A DNA stretch of 64,000 nt from Citrobacter amalonaticus Y19 (GTDB taxonomy: Bacteria; Pseudomonadota; Gammaproteobacteria; Enterobacterales; Enterobacteriaceae), in contig NZ_CP011132.1 of NCBI RefSeq assembly GCF_000981805.1, positions 2,356,001 through 2,420,000 on the forward strand, read 5' to 3'. This document shows positions 9,276 to 18,957 of the stretch, piece by piece (position 1 is the first letter of the stretch; each line of letters starts with the position of its first letter). The position numbers and the translations under genes are program-made. The notes under the pieces were generated by a model. It searched no databases, was not told the DNA's origin, and worked only from the letters and a program-made list of their open reading frames with translations.

Positions 9276-9281
9276 ATTATA
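9276..9281 (-). promoter_or_regulatory. Candidate -10 element of the O-antigen promoter
   Basis: A perfect TATAAT is read on the minus strand about 100 bp upstream of the JUMPStart block and downstream of the galF terminator. A clear -35 hexamer at 17 bp is not seen (CTACAA is the best). The placement between terminator and ops is what the O-antigen promoter should have. Confidence 0.5.
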
Positions 9282-9341
9282 AAAAGCAGTGCTAAATTTT
9301 GTAGTTAACCTAATGAAAATAGAGATTTTTTCCTGAAAAAG

Positions 9342-9402
9342 AAAAAACGGCAGCCACATTCCTGGCATACTTACATCATCGCCTGGAATGTTGACTACCG
9401 TT
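9342..9402 (-). terminator. Intrinsic terminator after galF
   Basis: On the minus strand a long imperfect hairpin has outer arms AACGGTAG/CTGCCGTT and inner arms ACATTCCAGGC/GCCAGGAATGT, each with one mismatch. It is followed by TTTTTT. It lies 41 bp after the galF stop and separates galF from the O-antigen promoter. Confidence 0.85.
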
Positions 9403-9443
9403 ATTTATTTTTACGCCCTGAGTTGGGCGTCTATTTTTTAAAC

Positions 9444-10337
9444 TTACTCGCTAAGCAGCTTCTCAATGCCCTTGCGGAACTTCGGCCCTTCTTTCAGGTT
9501 ACGTAGCCCATACTTCACAAACGCTTGCATGTAGCCCAATTTTTTACCGCAGTCGTAGCTGTCGCCGGTCATCAGCATGGCGTCAACAGACTGTTTTTTC
9601 GCCAGTTCTGCAATCGCATCAGTTAGCTGGATACGACCCCAGGCCCCCGGTTCAGTTCTTTCCAGTTCGGCCCAGATATCCGCTGATAGGACATAACGCC
9701 CTACCGCCATGAGATCGGAATCCAGCGTCTGCGGCTGATCCGGTTTCTCAATAAACTCGACGATACGGCTTACCTTACCTTCGTTATCCAGCGGATCTTT
9801 CGTCTGGATGACGGAGTACTCGGAAAGGTCGCCCGCCATACGTTTCGCCAGCACCTGGCTACGCCCTGTTTCTTCAAAGCGCGCCACCATCGCGGCAAGG
9901 TTATAACGCAGTGGATCGGCACTGGCGCTGTCAATGACGATGTCAGGCAATACGACCACAAAAGGGTTATCACCAATTGCCGGACGCGCGCAAAGAATGG
10001 AGTGGCCCAACCCCAGTGGCTGCGCCTGGCGCACGTTCATGATGGTGACACCCGGAGGACAAATGGACTGCACTTCCGCCAGCAACTGGCGCTTCACGCG
10101 CTGCTCAAGGAGTGACTCTAGTTCATAGGAGGTGTCGAAATGGTTCTCAACGGCGTTTTTAGATGCGTGAGTGACCAGAAGAATCTCTTTAATACCTGCA
10201 GCTACAATTTCGTCGACGATATATTGAATCATTGGCTTGTCGACGATCGGTAGCATCTCTTTGGGAATCGCCTTGGTGGCAGGCAACATGTGCATACCCA
10301 GACCCGCTACCGGTATAACTGCTTTCAAATTACTCAT
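9444..10337 (-). CDS. galF: UTP--glucose-1-phosphate uridylyltransferase-like GalF
   Basis: This 297-residue protein is nearly identical in layout to E. coli GalF. It has the nucleotidyltransferase signature around residues 7-25 (V-I-P-V-A-G-L-G-M-H-M, then K-E-M-L-P). GalF is a GalU paralogue of low or modulatory UDP-glucose pyrophosphorylase activity that marks the 5' flank of enterobacterial O-antigen loci. The M-H-M in place of the GalU T-R-x loop is the usual GalF difference. The start is the ATG at 10337, with AGGTGGA upstream; a GTG at 10349 would add four residues without support. It sits alone between wcaM and its own terminator. Confidence 0.95.
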   Translation of the reverse strand: MSNLKAVIPVAGLGMHMLPATKAIPKEMLPIVDKPMIQYIVDEIVAAGIKEILLVTHASKNAVENHFDTSYELESLLEQRVKRQLLAEVQSICPPGVTIMNVRQAQPLGLGHSILCARPAIGDNPFVVVLPDIVIDSASADPLRYNLAAMVARFEETGRSQVLAKRMAGDLSEYSVIQTKDPLDNEGKVSRIVEFIEKPDQPQTLDSDLMAVGRYVLSADIWAELERTEPGAWGRIQLTDAIAELAKKQSVDAMLMTGDSYDCGKKLGYMQAFVKYGLRNLKEGPKFRKGIEKLLSE

Positions 10338-10513
10338 TATTTCATCCACCTGTAAAATGGTTGCTGAATTATAGCCTTTTGACTCGTTTTAGCCAGCATG
10401 AATTAGTTAGAGGAAATCATCGCTGCTTTGTGACTGATGCTACGCCGCTCGGAGTTAAATTGCAGTAGCCATAATCTTAAGTATGGACCAGTTTCGCCAG
10501 GAATGGTCGCAAA

Positions 10514-11917
10514 TCACCCCCTCCCCTCCGGTAACCGGAAGTTGATTGCTTCAACATTCACCACATGATGGTTTATCCGGTCAATGTCCACCGAGCTTTG
10601 CCCTTTCTCATTCACCGCGTGTACGTTTGCCAGCGACAGCAGCGTGTCGTCTTTCGCCGTGAACTTACCGCGCACATCTTTACGCAGGTCAAAGTGCATT
10701 TTCAGCGCTGGACCGGTTACTGATTCCTGCATCACCTTGATATTACGTAAAAAGAGATGCTGGGGCTGATTGTGCAACTCCAGCGTCGCCCGCTTCATCT
10801 CAATGTTGGTCAGTGCGACGAAAGAGGTCGCATTACCCGACGAAATTTGAATGCCGCGCAATGTGTATTCAAGCTGCGTGTTATCCAGCGTGATATTATT
10901 GAGTTTGAAATTTTGCGGGATAGACAGATATTTTCCTTTGACGACACCGTAACCAATGAGCATCCCGGCACTGTTGACCATGTCGATATTATCAATCACG
11001 AAATTATCACAGCCGTAAATAGCGACCGTCGCATTGTCGATGCCCGCCTTCTTACTGAAATCCGGGGTGATGTTCTTCGCTTTAACATTGCGAATAACAA
11101 AGTGTTTTCCGTTTTCGACATGCACCAACTGCCGACAATCTGACCCGGTAATGTTAGCAACCACAAAGTTTTTGACCGTTTGCTGCTCGGGATAGGTATT
11201 GTCGTAGGTGCTCCCCGCGAGCCCAATGCCAATCCCCCAGTTAATCTTGCCGTTGGTACAGTTAATCCGTTCAATGACGTGGTCGGAAATCAGGATATTG
11301 CTGTCGTTAATCGCGACGTTCCATTCGATGGCGTCACCCTGCAAGTCACTGAAGCGACAGTGAGTAATGCGCGCGCCGTCCACCTGATTGTGGAATCCCT
11401 GGCGCAGTATCGCGTAGTTGGCCTGAGTCACCGTGAGATTCTCGATGACCAGATTGCGCATCACGCGCGGCTTTTTCCCGCCGATATAAATTTGTGTCAC
11501 CGGCCCGAAACCGCTCATCGTAAGCCCCGTTATCGCGCAGTCGGAACCGCGGACATCCAGCGTGATATTGTGCAGGCTACCGCCCTTCTCGCCTGTCACC
11601 TGACAGGCATCCTGGAGCACAACGCGACCGCGACCGTTGCCGCTCAGACGGCCCAGCACATGCAGCGTTTTTCCCGGCGGGATAAAAATACCGGTATTGA
11701 TGTTCTCACACACCAGTCCCGTCGGCACCACGACGATCTCTGCGTCGCTGAAGGCCTGTTTAAACGAGGCAATCCAGTCTTTCGCATCGTAATCCTGGAT
11801 ATTGACGGTTTTACGGGACGCAACGGCGCGGGCAAAGGGAGAATGGAGGGCGGGAAGTACGGCAAGCGCGGAGCTTGCCGTCAGGAAGGTACGTCGGGAG
11901 AGTGTTTTCTCTGGCAT
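10514..11917 (-). CDS. wcaM: Colanic acid protein WcaM, Tat-exported beta-helix
   Basis: This 467-residue protein begins with a twin-arginine signal (S-R-R-T-F-L at residues 7-12, then a hydrophobic A-L-A-V-L-P-A-L stretch), so it is likely exported folded to the periplasm. The body is rich in short N-I-T/N-I-x-V repeats, as in a right-handed parallel beta-helix of the pectate-lyase type. It is the last gene of the colanic acid operon, 11 bp after wcaL. WcaM's biochemical role is not settled. The fold and location suggest binding or processing of the finished polymer. Identity is clear from sequence and position. Confidence 0.93.
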   Translation of the reverse strand: MPEKTLSRRTFLTASSALAVLPALHSPFARAVASRKTVNIQDYDAKDWIASFKQAFSDAEIVVVPTGLVCENINTGIFIPPGKTLHVLGRLSGNGRGRVVLQDACQVTGEKGGSLHNITLDVRGSDCAITGLTMSGFGPVTQIYIGGKKPRVMRNLVIENLTVTQANYAILRQGFHNQVDGARITHCRFSDLQGDAIEWNVAINDSNILISDHVIERINCTNGKINWGIGIGLAGSTYDNTYPEQQTVKNFVVANITGSDCRQLVHVENGKHFVIRNVKAKNITPDFSKKAGIDNATVAIYGCDNFVIDNIDMVNSAGMLIGYGVVKGKYLSIPQNFKLNNITLDNTQLEYTLRGIQISSGNATSFVALTNIEMKRATLELHNQPQHLFLRNIKVMQESVTGPALKMHFDLRKDVRGKFTAKDDTLLSLANVHAVNEKGQSSVDIDRINHHVVNVEAINFRLPEGRG

Positions 11918-11928
11918 ACAACCTCGGT

Positions 11929-13149
11929 TTACATCGTTTGCAGCAGGCTGGCCAACTGACGGTTAATCACCTGCTGATTAAAATCATGTTCAACTTTTTC
12001 ACGCGCACGCTGAATAACAGGTTCCAGCGTGTGGTGGTCAATTTGGCTGAACGAGACGAGCTGTTGCGCCAGCGCACTGGCATCGTTTTCCGGCACCAGC
12101 CAGCCGGATTTTCCGGCATCCACCAGTTCCGGGATCCCACTGTGAACGGTTGAGACCACCGGGATCCCCACCGCCATCGCTTCCATCAGTGCCACCGGGA
12201 TCCCTTCCATGTCGCCATCCGCACCGGTAATCGACGGCAGAAGAAAGACATCCGCGTTATCCAGCATCGTTTTCACTTCATGGCTGGGCTTAAAGCCCGG
12301 CATATCAATCACATCATCGAGTTGATACTGCTCAATCAGCGTACGTAATCTCCGCTCCCAGGGCCCCATGCCCAGAATGCGATAGCGAAACGCCACGCCC
12401 TGCTCCTTCAACTGACGGCAGGCCTCTATCGCCACATGCAGCCCTTTTTTCTCAGTCAGTCGCGCAACAGAGATAATCTCCAGCGGCGTACCGGGTGTTT
12501 TCACTGGCCGGTGCGTAAAGCGCGTCATGTCCACGCCCATTCGCGAAACGGCAATCTTCTCGGGAGGACAGCCCATGCTTCTCAGCCTTCCGGCCCAGAG
12601 ATCGCTAATCGGCAGCATCAGGTCGCCACGGCGGAACAGTTGCTGGTATTCGGGCGTGTAATGATTAAGGACGTCCCGACTGGAAATATCGATACCGTGG
12701 AAAATCGTCGCAATCTTGCCCTCAATGACTCCCAGCTCACGCAACTTTGCCGCCGTCACGCCCGCCGGACCAAAATGAGCGATAAAGACATCCGCACGCA
12801 GCGGTTTACTTACCTGCGCACAAATCGACGAAAGGATCAGATTGCGTGATTCATCGCCGTAGCGGGTGAAATTGAGTGATTTCCAGGTCGCCGCCCGGCG
12901 CAGTCCCGGCAGCGTTTTTATAGCCCGGGAGCGCAGCTTTGCCAGACGTCCCTGCGGCTCATCCTGCAACCAGCGCGTTCTGGTCGCCAGGCCATATTTT
13001 TCCCAGGCCGCGTGCGTATTTTGCGTATCGCCTTTCTGCAAGGCGACAATCTCAACGTCAAAGCCCATATCGATAAACGCGGTAATCTGATTGAGGACGA
13101 AGGTTTCCGACGACAGCGGGAATTTCAGTAAAAAGAAGCTGACCTTCAT
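11929..13149 (-). CDS. wcaL: Colanic acid glycosyltransferase WcaL
   Basis: This 406-residue GT4 enzyme has the GT-B C-terminal signature D-G-D-M-E-G-I-P-V-A-L-M-E-A-M-A-V-G-I-P-V near residues 315-335, including an E-x7-E motif. It adds one of the sugars of the colanic acid repeat (family knowledge suggests a galactose step) on the inner leaflet. It starts with a 4-bp ATGA overlap with wcaK, so the pair is translationally coupled. Length and order match the E. coli gene. Confidence 0.93.
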   Translation of the reverse strand: MKVSFFLLKFPLSSETFVLNQITAFIDMGFDVEIVALQKGDTQNTHAAWEKYGLATRTRWLQDEPQGRLAKLRSRAIKTLPGLRRAATWKSLNFTRYGDESRNLILSSICAQVSKPLRADVFIAHFGPAGVTAAKLRELGVIEGKIATIFHGIDISSRDVLNHYTPEYQQLFRRGDLMLPISDLWAGRLRSMGCPPEKIAVSRMGVDMTRFTHRPVKTPGTPLEIISVARLTEKKGLHVAIEACRQLKEQGVAFRYRILGMGPWERRLRTLIEQYQLDDVIDMPGFKPSHEVKTMLDNADVFLLPSITGADGDMEGIPVALMEAMAVGIPVVSTVHSGIPELVDAGKSGWLVPENDASALAQQLVSFSQIDHHTLEPVIQRAREKVEHDFNQQVINRQLASLLQTM

Positions 13150-14426
13150 TTCCCCTCCCCGATGCGTGTTAACACCGATTCCACCATGCGGTATCCCTGC
13201 TCGCGTTCGCGCCGCACCGCCTGCGCAAGACGCTCATTAATCTGCGGTAGTTGTCCCAGCGTATCCGCCACCATCGCTTGCAGACTGCCATCCAGCAGAT
13301 GACGGATATCTATCGCCATCTCCGGCATCCCCAGTTGCTGCATGATGCCCGCCGATTTGTGTTCGTAATTAATGGCGATGGCAGGCGTTGCGAAGTTCAT
13401 CGAGATAATCGCGGAATGCAGACGCGTACCGACCGTCAGGTCGCAGGCGCCGAGGATCTTGCCCATCTCCAGGTCGTTCAGTTCATCCATCACCACGTGG
13501 TAGCGCGCCGGATCGCTGACGTGCTGGCGCAGATTCAGCGCCACCATGCGGTCATCTTTGTTATAGCTGTCGATGCCAGTACAGGTGGACAGCGCGATAA
13601 CCTGATACCCCTCGTCCAGAATGCGGTTTACCACGCCGGCGAAAGCCTTCTCATAAGCCTCCTGCGTGGTGCCCAGCCGTTTATCAAACGGCGCCAGTTC
13701 GCGCAGGGTAATCGCCACCGTTTTCTGCTGCGTCGCCACATCCAGCCAGTGTCGTACCGCATACCCTGGTTCAAAGTCCGCCTCGTGATGATCCACCAGC
13801 CACGCGGTATCCACGCCGTGTTCAACTTTTTCGGTGGTGATTTCACTGCGTTTCATGAGATCCAGACTGACGGACTCACGCAGGAACAGCGCATCACAGT
13901 GACCGAAAACATAGTTAGCCAGTTGATTAAATTGCGGATCCTGGAACGGCCCCACGCTGTGGCCTATCATGTACAGCGGTTTTTTCGCCATAAAGGTACA
14001 CAGCGCGTGTTCAAATTGCGGAACACCGTACAGATCGACGAAGAACGAACCGCCCACCTGAATGATGGCGTCATAGCCCGAGAGCAGACGCACGAAGTCG
14101 GTAAAGCCCTGAGCAATCGCGATATTTCGCAGCTTGCCGGTATCGGTAACACGGGAAAGCAGTACCTGATGCTGGTAGCGACGGCGGAGGACTTTTTTCA
14201 CCCGCCCCACCACGCCTGCCGCGCTGTTGTGCTGTTTCATCTGTAAAAAGAGCGGATCGCCCATCACCGGACGATTCAAAAGCCAGGAAGAACTCACCGG
14301 GTAGCGGCTCATGACATCCACTTCCGCGTCCGGTTCGAGGCGGTTAATGGCGTCCAGCAGGCCGCGTAGAATCGCGCTATCGCCACGGTTGCCGCAGGTA
14401 TGGTTGCCCAGAATCAGTAATTTCAT
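13146..14426 (-). CDS. wcaK: Colanic acid pyruvyltransferase WcaK
   Basis: This 426-residue member of the polysaccharide pyruvyl transferase (CsaB-like) family has a GT-B-like N-terminus (I-L-G-N-H-T-C-G-N-R-G-D-S-A-I), a V-G-G-S-F-F segment, and the conserved G-T-R-L-H-S-A-I-I-S near residue 335, whose Arg-His pair is characteristic. It is predicted to add the ketal-linked pyruvate to the terminal galactose of the colanic acid unit, using phosphoenolpyruvate. It lies after a REP-containing gap downstream of wzxC and overlaps wcaL by 4 bp. Confidence 0.93.
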   Translation of the reverse strand: MKLLILGNHTCGNRGDSAILRGLLDAINRLEPDAEVDVMSRYPVSSSWLLNRPVMGDPLFLQMKQHNSAAGVVGRVKKVLRRRYQHQVLLSRVTDTGKLRNIAIAQGFTDFVRLLSGYDAIIQVGGSFFVDLYGVPQFEHALCTFMAKKPLYMIGHSVGPFQDPQFNQLANYVFGHCDALFLRESVSLDLMKRSEITTEKVEHGVDTAWLVDHHEADFEPGYAVRHWLDVATQQKTVAITLRELAPFDKRLGTTQEAYEKAFAGVVNRILDEGYQVIALSTCTGIDSYNKDDRMVALNLRQHVSDPARYHVVMDELNDLEMGKILGACDLTVGTRLHSAIISMNFATPAIAINYEHKSAGIMQQLGMPEMAIDIRHLLDGSLQAMVADTLGQLPQINERLAQAVRREREQGYRMVESVLTRIGEGK

Positions 14427-14445
14427 TTCACCCTCGTAAAATCGT

Positions 14446-14572
14446 TGCCGGATGGCGGCTATCGCCTTATCCGGCCTACAGCGTTATTTCCCGGTCCAAT
14501 AACCGAAGCGCCATGCGCCCCGTAGGCCTGATAAGCGCAGCGTCATCAGGCATGGTTTGCCGGATGACGGCG
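14446..14572. repeat. REP/BIME cluster between wzxC and wcaK
   Basis: Three REP-type palindromic units lie in the gap: GCCGGATGGCGGC with TTATCCGGCCTAC (14447-14479), GTAGGCCTGATAAGC with GCGTCATCAGGC (about 14521-14551), and a third TTGCCGGATGACGGC unit. Such elements stabilise upstream mRNA and bind gyrase or IHF. They may lower expression of wcaKLM relative to the genes before them. Confidence 0.85.
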
Positions 14573-14579
14573 GTAAGGT

Positions 14580-16058
14580 TCAACCTGCGCGAAGCAGGGT
14601 TTTCATTTTTTCGCTGCGACAAAACTGGCGCTTCATCTCCACCACCAGCGGGTGGCGCGAGAGCACGATCATTACCGCGAACGCCAGCACACCGGCGATA
14701 ATCTGTGTCGCCAACAGCACGCTCAGCGACAGATGCCCCTGCAACGCAATGCCCAGCCCATAACTCACCGCCAGCGTTGGCAGTGAGAGATAGAACGGCA
14801 GCCACAGGCTCAGAATGTACTGACGATAGCTGGAACCCAGCACCGGTTTAATCATCACGAAATAGCTCAGAACGGTGTTGATGATTTGCACCAGCAGGAA
14901 GCCCAGCGTCACGCCGATCGCGCCTGCCATCTGCCCGCCGACAATAATCGCCGGGATGAACAGGAACGTTTTAAACACATTAAATTTAAAGCTGATGTCC
15001 ACGCGCGCTTTTGCCATCAACAGCGAGCCAATCGGATTACCGACCGAGCGCAGCAGTCCCACCACGCACAGCAGTTGCAGCACGGGGATGATGCTGTTCC
15101 ACTTCTCGCCAAAGACCAGCGGCACAACATGATTGGCAACCACCATCAGGCCAAGCAGCGCCGGAAAGTTAATGATCCCCACCACGGAAAGCAGCTTGTA
15201 AAAGTTCACGCGCAGCTTCTGCGTGTCGTCCTGAATTTTGGCAAATGCCGGGAACAGCACGCGGGTGATGATCGGGTTAAGCTTCATCGGCGGCACCACC
15301 GCCACGTTGTACGCCAGGTTATAGCCCCCGGCGACGCCAGCGCCGAGAATGCGCGCCAGCACCAGCGTGGAAAGGTTGGTATTGACATAGTTGATGATGC
15401 TGTCCGCCGTCAGCCACGCGCCAAAGCGCAAATTCGAGGAAACGGACGCCAGCGAAAAGTGCAGGCCCGGACGGTAGATCTTGCGACCAAAGTAGCCAAA
15501 CAGCAGCGTGCGCACCGCGCTGTTGACCAGGTAGCCGAGAATGGCGGTCATCGCCAGCGGCCAGAAATGCGCGCTAACGACGGTAAAGGTAAAGCCCGCC
15601 AGCACGGCGCTGGTTTCAATCATCCCAATCTTGTTGAACTCCAGTTCTTTCTGCATCAGGGCGCGAAACTGTTGTCCGTGTGGGATCACCACGAACGCCA
15701 GCGACAGCGTTTTAATCAACGGCGCCAGATCCGGGTTATGCAGCACATTGCCAATGACATCGCTAAGCAGGAAGACTGCCACACAGACGACGATTCCCAG
15801 CCCAACGTTCAGCCAGTACAGCGTGGTCAGCTCAAGGTGGCTTATCTCCTTGCGTTGAATAATCGAGTTGGCAATACCGAAGTCAGACAGTGTATCGGCC
15901 AGCGCAATGATCACCAGCGATACGGTCAGCAGGCCGAACTGGTGGTTATCGACGATCCGCGCCAGCACCGTCATCTGGATAAGCCCCAGACTGATGATGA
16001 TCACCGTGGCGATAGCCGACCATTTCGCGCCGCTGATGGTTTTTTCACGTAAGCTCAT
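14580..16058 (-). CDS. wzxC: Colanic acid lipid-linked unit flippase WzxC
   Basis: This 492-residue polysaccharide transporter of the MOP superfamily begins with M-S-L-R-E-K-T-I-S-G-A-K-W-S-A and has about 12-14 membrane segments. It is predicted to translocate the undecaprenyl-linked colanic acid repeat unit across the inner membrane. It follows wcaJ by 9 bp. Size and sequence match the E. coli protein. It differs clearly from the O-antigen Wzx at 5384-6685, so each polymer has its own flippase. Confidence 0.95.
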   Translation of the reverse strand: MSLREKTISGAKWSAIATVIIISLGLIQMTVLARIVDNHQFGLLTVSLVIIALADTLSDFGIANSIIQRKEISHLELTTLYWLNVGLGIVVCVAVFLLSDVIGNVLHNPDLAPLIKTLSLAFVVIPHGQQFRALMQKELEFNKIGMIETSAVLAGFTFTVVSAHFWPLAMTAILGYLVNSAVRTLLFGYFGRKIYRPGLHFSLASVSSNLRFGAWLTADSIINYVNTNLSTLVLARILGAGVAGGYNLAYNVAVVPPMKLNPIITRVLFPAFAKIQDDTQKLRVNFYKLLSVVGIINFPALLGLMVVANHVVPLVFGEKWNSIIPVLQLLCVVGLLRSVGNPIGSLLMAKARVDISFKFNVFKTFLFIPAIIVGGQMAGAIGVTLGFLLVQIINTVLSYFVMIKPVLGSSYRQYILSLWLPFYLSLPTLAVSYGLGIALQGHLSLSVLLATQIIAGVLAFAVMIVLSRHPLVVEMKRQFCRSEKMKTLLRAG

Positions 16059-16067
16059 AACCGTTCC

Positions 16068-17462
16068 TCAGTACGCCGCTTTGTTGACAAAGCCTTTGAA
16101 CACCGTCAGAAAAACGATCCTGATGTCGAACCACACGCTCCACTCACGGATGTATTCCAGATCGTACTCCACGCGTTTTTCCATTTTCTCCAGCGTGTCG
16201 GTCTCACCGCGCCAGCCGTTGATTTGCGCCCAGCCGGTGATCCCCGGCTTGACCTTATGGCGCAGCATGTAGCCTTCAATCAGCTGACGATACTGTTCGT
16301 TATGCGCCACCGCATGCGGGCGCGGCCCGACGATGGACATCCCGCCGGTCAGTACATTGATAAACTGCGGCAGCTCATCCAGCGAGGTACGACGCAGGAA
16401 GTTACCCACGCGGGTGACGCGCGGATCGTTCTGCGTCGCCTGCGTAACGACCGTGTCGTTCTCCATCACCTTCATTGAGCGGAATTTCCATACCTTGATT
16501 GGTTTACCGTCCATGCCATAGCGGGTCTGACGAAAGATAATCGGCCCCGGTGAACTCAGCTTCACCGCCAGCGCAATGCAGCACAGCACCGGGGAGATCA
16601 GCAGCAGGATCAGCGTTGCCAGCACAATATCTTCCGCGCGCTTAAGCAGACGGTTAATCCCCGACAGCGGCGTGTCATACAATGGCACCACCGGCACACC
16701 GCTCACCTCTTCGATGCGGGAATGCAGAATGTTAAAGGTAAACACGTCCGGGATGAGGATCACCGAACAGGTGGTATCCGCCAGTTCGCGCACCAGTTTT
16801 TTCACCCGCGCGCCGTCGCACATCGACATGGCGATATAGACGTTATGAATGCGCGACGCTTTGGCATCTTCAACCAGTTGTTCCAGGTTCCCTGCCCAGT
16901 CTGACGTCACGCCACCCGGTTTCGGGTCGTGATAGACGCCGACCACTTCAAAACCCAGCCACGGTTCGTTGCGAAAGCTGTCGAGCAGCGACTGCCCGGC
17001 AGGCAGATCGCCCGCAACCGCCACCCGGCGCGTGTTATAGCCACGATGACGTAACCAGCCTGCGCCATAGCGGATAAACGAACGACAAAAGACAAGCCCG
17101 ACGCTGGTCAGCAGATACCACGCCAGCCAGATGGCAAGGCGGTTGTCGAAATCGGCGTTAAACGCCACCAGACCAGCAGTAAAGACGAGGCTAAGCGTCC
17201 AGTTTTGCAGCAGAAGGGTCAGCTCTGTGGCAATTTTGACGCCACGCCATGAGCGATAGAAATCGGTGATGCCGCCCAGCATCTGAAAAACAACCAACGT
17301 GATCAGCGCCACCAACAGGTGCATATACAGGAAAGGCAATCCACTGACTTCGCAGACAACCCACAGCCCGCCAAACATGATGGTGATATCTGAAAAGCGT
17401 TGCACCATAGAGATTAACGATGCATTGGTTTTAGCCCGTTCGCGCTTTTTTAGATTTGTCAT
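16068..17462 (-). CDS. wcaJ: Undecaprenyl-phosphate glucose-1-phosphate transferase WcaJ
   Basis: This 464-residue polyisoprenyl-phosphate hexose-1-P transferase starts colanic acid synthesis by moving glucose-1-P from UDP-Glc to undecaprenyl phosphate. Four N-terminal membrane segments and a soluble CoA-binding-like region precede the catalytic bacterial sugar transferase domain after about residue 270. That domain shows K-F-R-S-M-K, the D-E-L-P-Q-F-I-N-V-L stretch, and S-I-V-G-P-R-P followed by K-P-G-I-T-G-W-A-Q-I-N-G. It lies between cpsG (54 bp gap) and wzxC in the canonical order. Confidence 0.96.
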   Translation of the reverse strand: MTNLKKRERAKTNASLISMVQRFSDITIMFGGLWVVCEVSGLPFLYMHLLVALITLVVFQMLGGITDFYRSWRGVKIATELTLLLQNWTLSLVFTAGLVAFNADFDNRLAIWLAWYLLTSVGLVFCRSFIRYGAGWLRHRGYNTRRVAVAGDLPAGQSLLDSFRNEPWLGFEVVGVYHDPKPGGVTSDWAGNLEQLVEDAKASRIHNVYIAMSMCDGARVKKLVRELADTTCSVILIPDVFTFNILHSRIEEVSGVPVVPLYDTPLSGINRLLKRAEDIVLATLILLLISPVLCCIALAVKLSSPGPIIFRQTRYGMDGKPIKVWKFRSMKVMENDTVVTQATQNDPRVTRVGNFLRRTSLDELPQFINVLTGGMSIVGPRPHAVAHNEQYRQLIEGYMLRHKVKPGITGWAQINGWRGETDTLEKMEKRVEYDLEYIREWSVWFDIRIVFLTVFKGFVNKAAY

Positions 17463-17515
17463 CGTTGTTCCTGTTATTAGCCCCTTACCCGCCAGCGAGT
17501 AAGGGAGATCTGACC

Positions 17516-18886
17516 TTACTGATTCAGTAACGTAAGCAGAGTGCGCGTTCGCGCTTCCATCAGCGGAATATCCCCGCGTGACTCCACGTTCAGGCGAACC
17601 ACCGGTTCGGTGTTCGAGGAGCGCAGGTTGAAGCGCCAGTCGACAAACGACATGCTGATGCCATCCGTTCTGTCCACCGCCAGCGCCTCGCTGGCGAAGT
17701 GCTGTTCCACCCGTGAAATTGCCGCCGCCGCGTCGTCCAGCAGGCTATTGATTTCGCCGCTCGCCGGGAATGCCGCCATCCGGTCACGTACCAACTCACC
17801 CAGCGACTGCCCTTTCTGGCACACCAGTTCCGCCACCAGCAGCCACGGGATCATCCCGCTGTCGCAATAGGCAAAATCACGAAAATAGTGGTGGGCGCTC
17901 ATTTCTCCGCCGTAGATGGCATCTTCACGGCGCATCCGTTCCTTGATGAAGGCATGACCGGTTTTCGACATCACCGGGGTGCCGCCCGCCGCCGTCACCA
18001 CATCCACCGTGTTCCACGACAGGCGCGGGTCGTGGATGATTCGGGAGCCCGGCTGTTTTTCGAGGAACGCTTCCGCCAGCAGGCCGACAATGTAGTAGCC
18101 CTCGATAAACTGACCTTTCTCATCGAACAGGAAGCAGCGGTCGAAATCGCCGTCAAACGCGATACCCATATCGGCACCGTGTTCTATCACCGCATTTCGG
18201 GTGTCGGCGCGACATTCCGGCAGCAACGGGTTAGGAATACCGTTCGGGAAATTGCCGTCGGGAAGGTTGTGTACTTTGATAAATTCAACCGGCACGCCCT
18301 GCGCCTTAAAGCGCGCTTCGATAGCGTCCACCACCGGGCCTGCTGCACCGTTACCGGAATTAATCACCAGCTTCAGCGGGGTGAGATTTTTCACGTTGAT
18401 GTAGCCGAACAGGTGGTCGATATAGGCGTCACGCAGGGTTATTTGTTGGTAACTCCCACGCTTTGCGTCGTTCACGGGCGGGAAGTCGTTGGCTTCCGCC
18501 AGACGCTGCACGTCTCGCAGACCGGTATCGCCGCTGATGGGGCGAGCCCCTTCGCGCACCAGTTTCATCCCGTTATAGTCCATCGGGTTATGGCTGGCGG
18601 TCACTTCAATCCCGCCATCTACGCCGAGGTGGAAGGTGGCGAAATAGATCTCTTCGGTGCCCGACAGGCCGATATCCAGCACGTCAACACCCGCGTCCTG
18701 CAACCCTTTCGCCAGCGCCAGCTTCAGCGCTTCGCTGGTCAGACGCACGTCGCCGCCCAGCACAATGGTTTTCGGCTTGAGAAACTCGCCGTACGCACGG
18801 CCAATCCGCCATGCAATCTCTTCATTCAGTTCTTCGCCGAGCCTGCCGCGAATGTCGTAGGCTTTGAAACAGGTTAATTTCGTCAT
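17516..18886 (-). CDS. cpsG: Phosphomannomutase CpsG (ManB)
   Basis: This 456-residue alpha-D-phosphohexomutase converts mannose-6-P to mannose-1-P for GDP-mannose and GDP-fucose supply. Seen: the phosphoserine loop T-A-S-H-N-P near residue 97, the metal-binding D-G-D-F-D-R-C near residue 245, the sugar-binding G-G-E-M-S-A-H-H near residue 325, and the C-terminal R-S-S-N-T-E-P phosphate loop. All four active-site elements are intact. It pairs with cpsB, from which a REP cluster separates it. Confidence 0.96.
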   Translation of the reverse strand: MTKLTCFKAYDIRGRLGEELNEEIAWRIGRAYGEFLKPKTIVLGGDVRLTSEALKLALAKGLQDAGVDVLDIGLSGTEEIYFATFHLGVDGGIEVTASHNPMDYNGMKLVREGARPISGDTGLRDVQRLAEANDFPPVNDAKRGSYQQITLRDAYIDHLFGYINVKNLTPLKLVINSGNGAAGPVVDAIEARFKAQGVPVEFIKVHNLPDGNFPNGIPNPLLPECRADTRNAVIEHGADMGIAFDGDFDRCFLFDEKGQFIEGYYIVGLLAEAFLEKQPGSRIIHDPRLSWNTVDVVTAAGGTPVMSKTGHAFIKERMRREDAIYGGEMSAHHYFRDFAYCDSGMIPWLLVAELVCQKGQSLGELVRDRMAAFPASGEINSLLDDAAAAISRVEQHFASEALAVDRTDGISMSFVDWRFNLRSSNTEPVVRLNVESRGDIPLMEARTRTLLTLLNQ

Positions 18887-18957
18887 GTTTTTACCCTTCT
18901 TCAGGCAACAGTTGTCCCTGACCCGTTAATGGCCAAAATTGTTTTGTTGTTTTTTGC

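Noticed and set aside
13251..14246. 331-codon plus-strand frame antisense to wcaK
   Set aside because: Same composition-driven shadow; wcaK is a complete recognised protein.
14886..16052. 388-codon plus-strand open frame antisense to wzxC
   Set aside because: His/Gln/Arg-rich shadow of a GC-rich gene with no ribosome site or domain; wzxC on the other strand is unambiguous.
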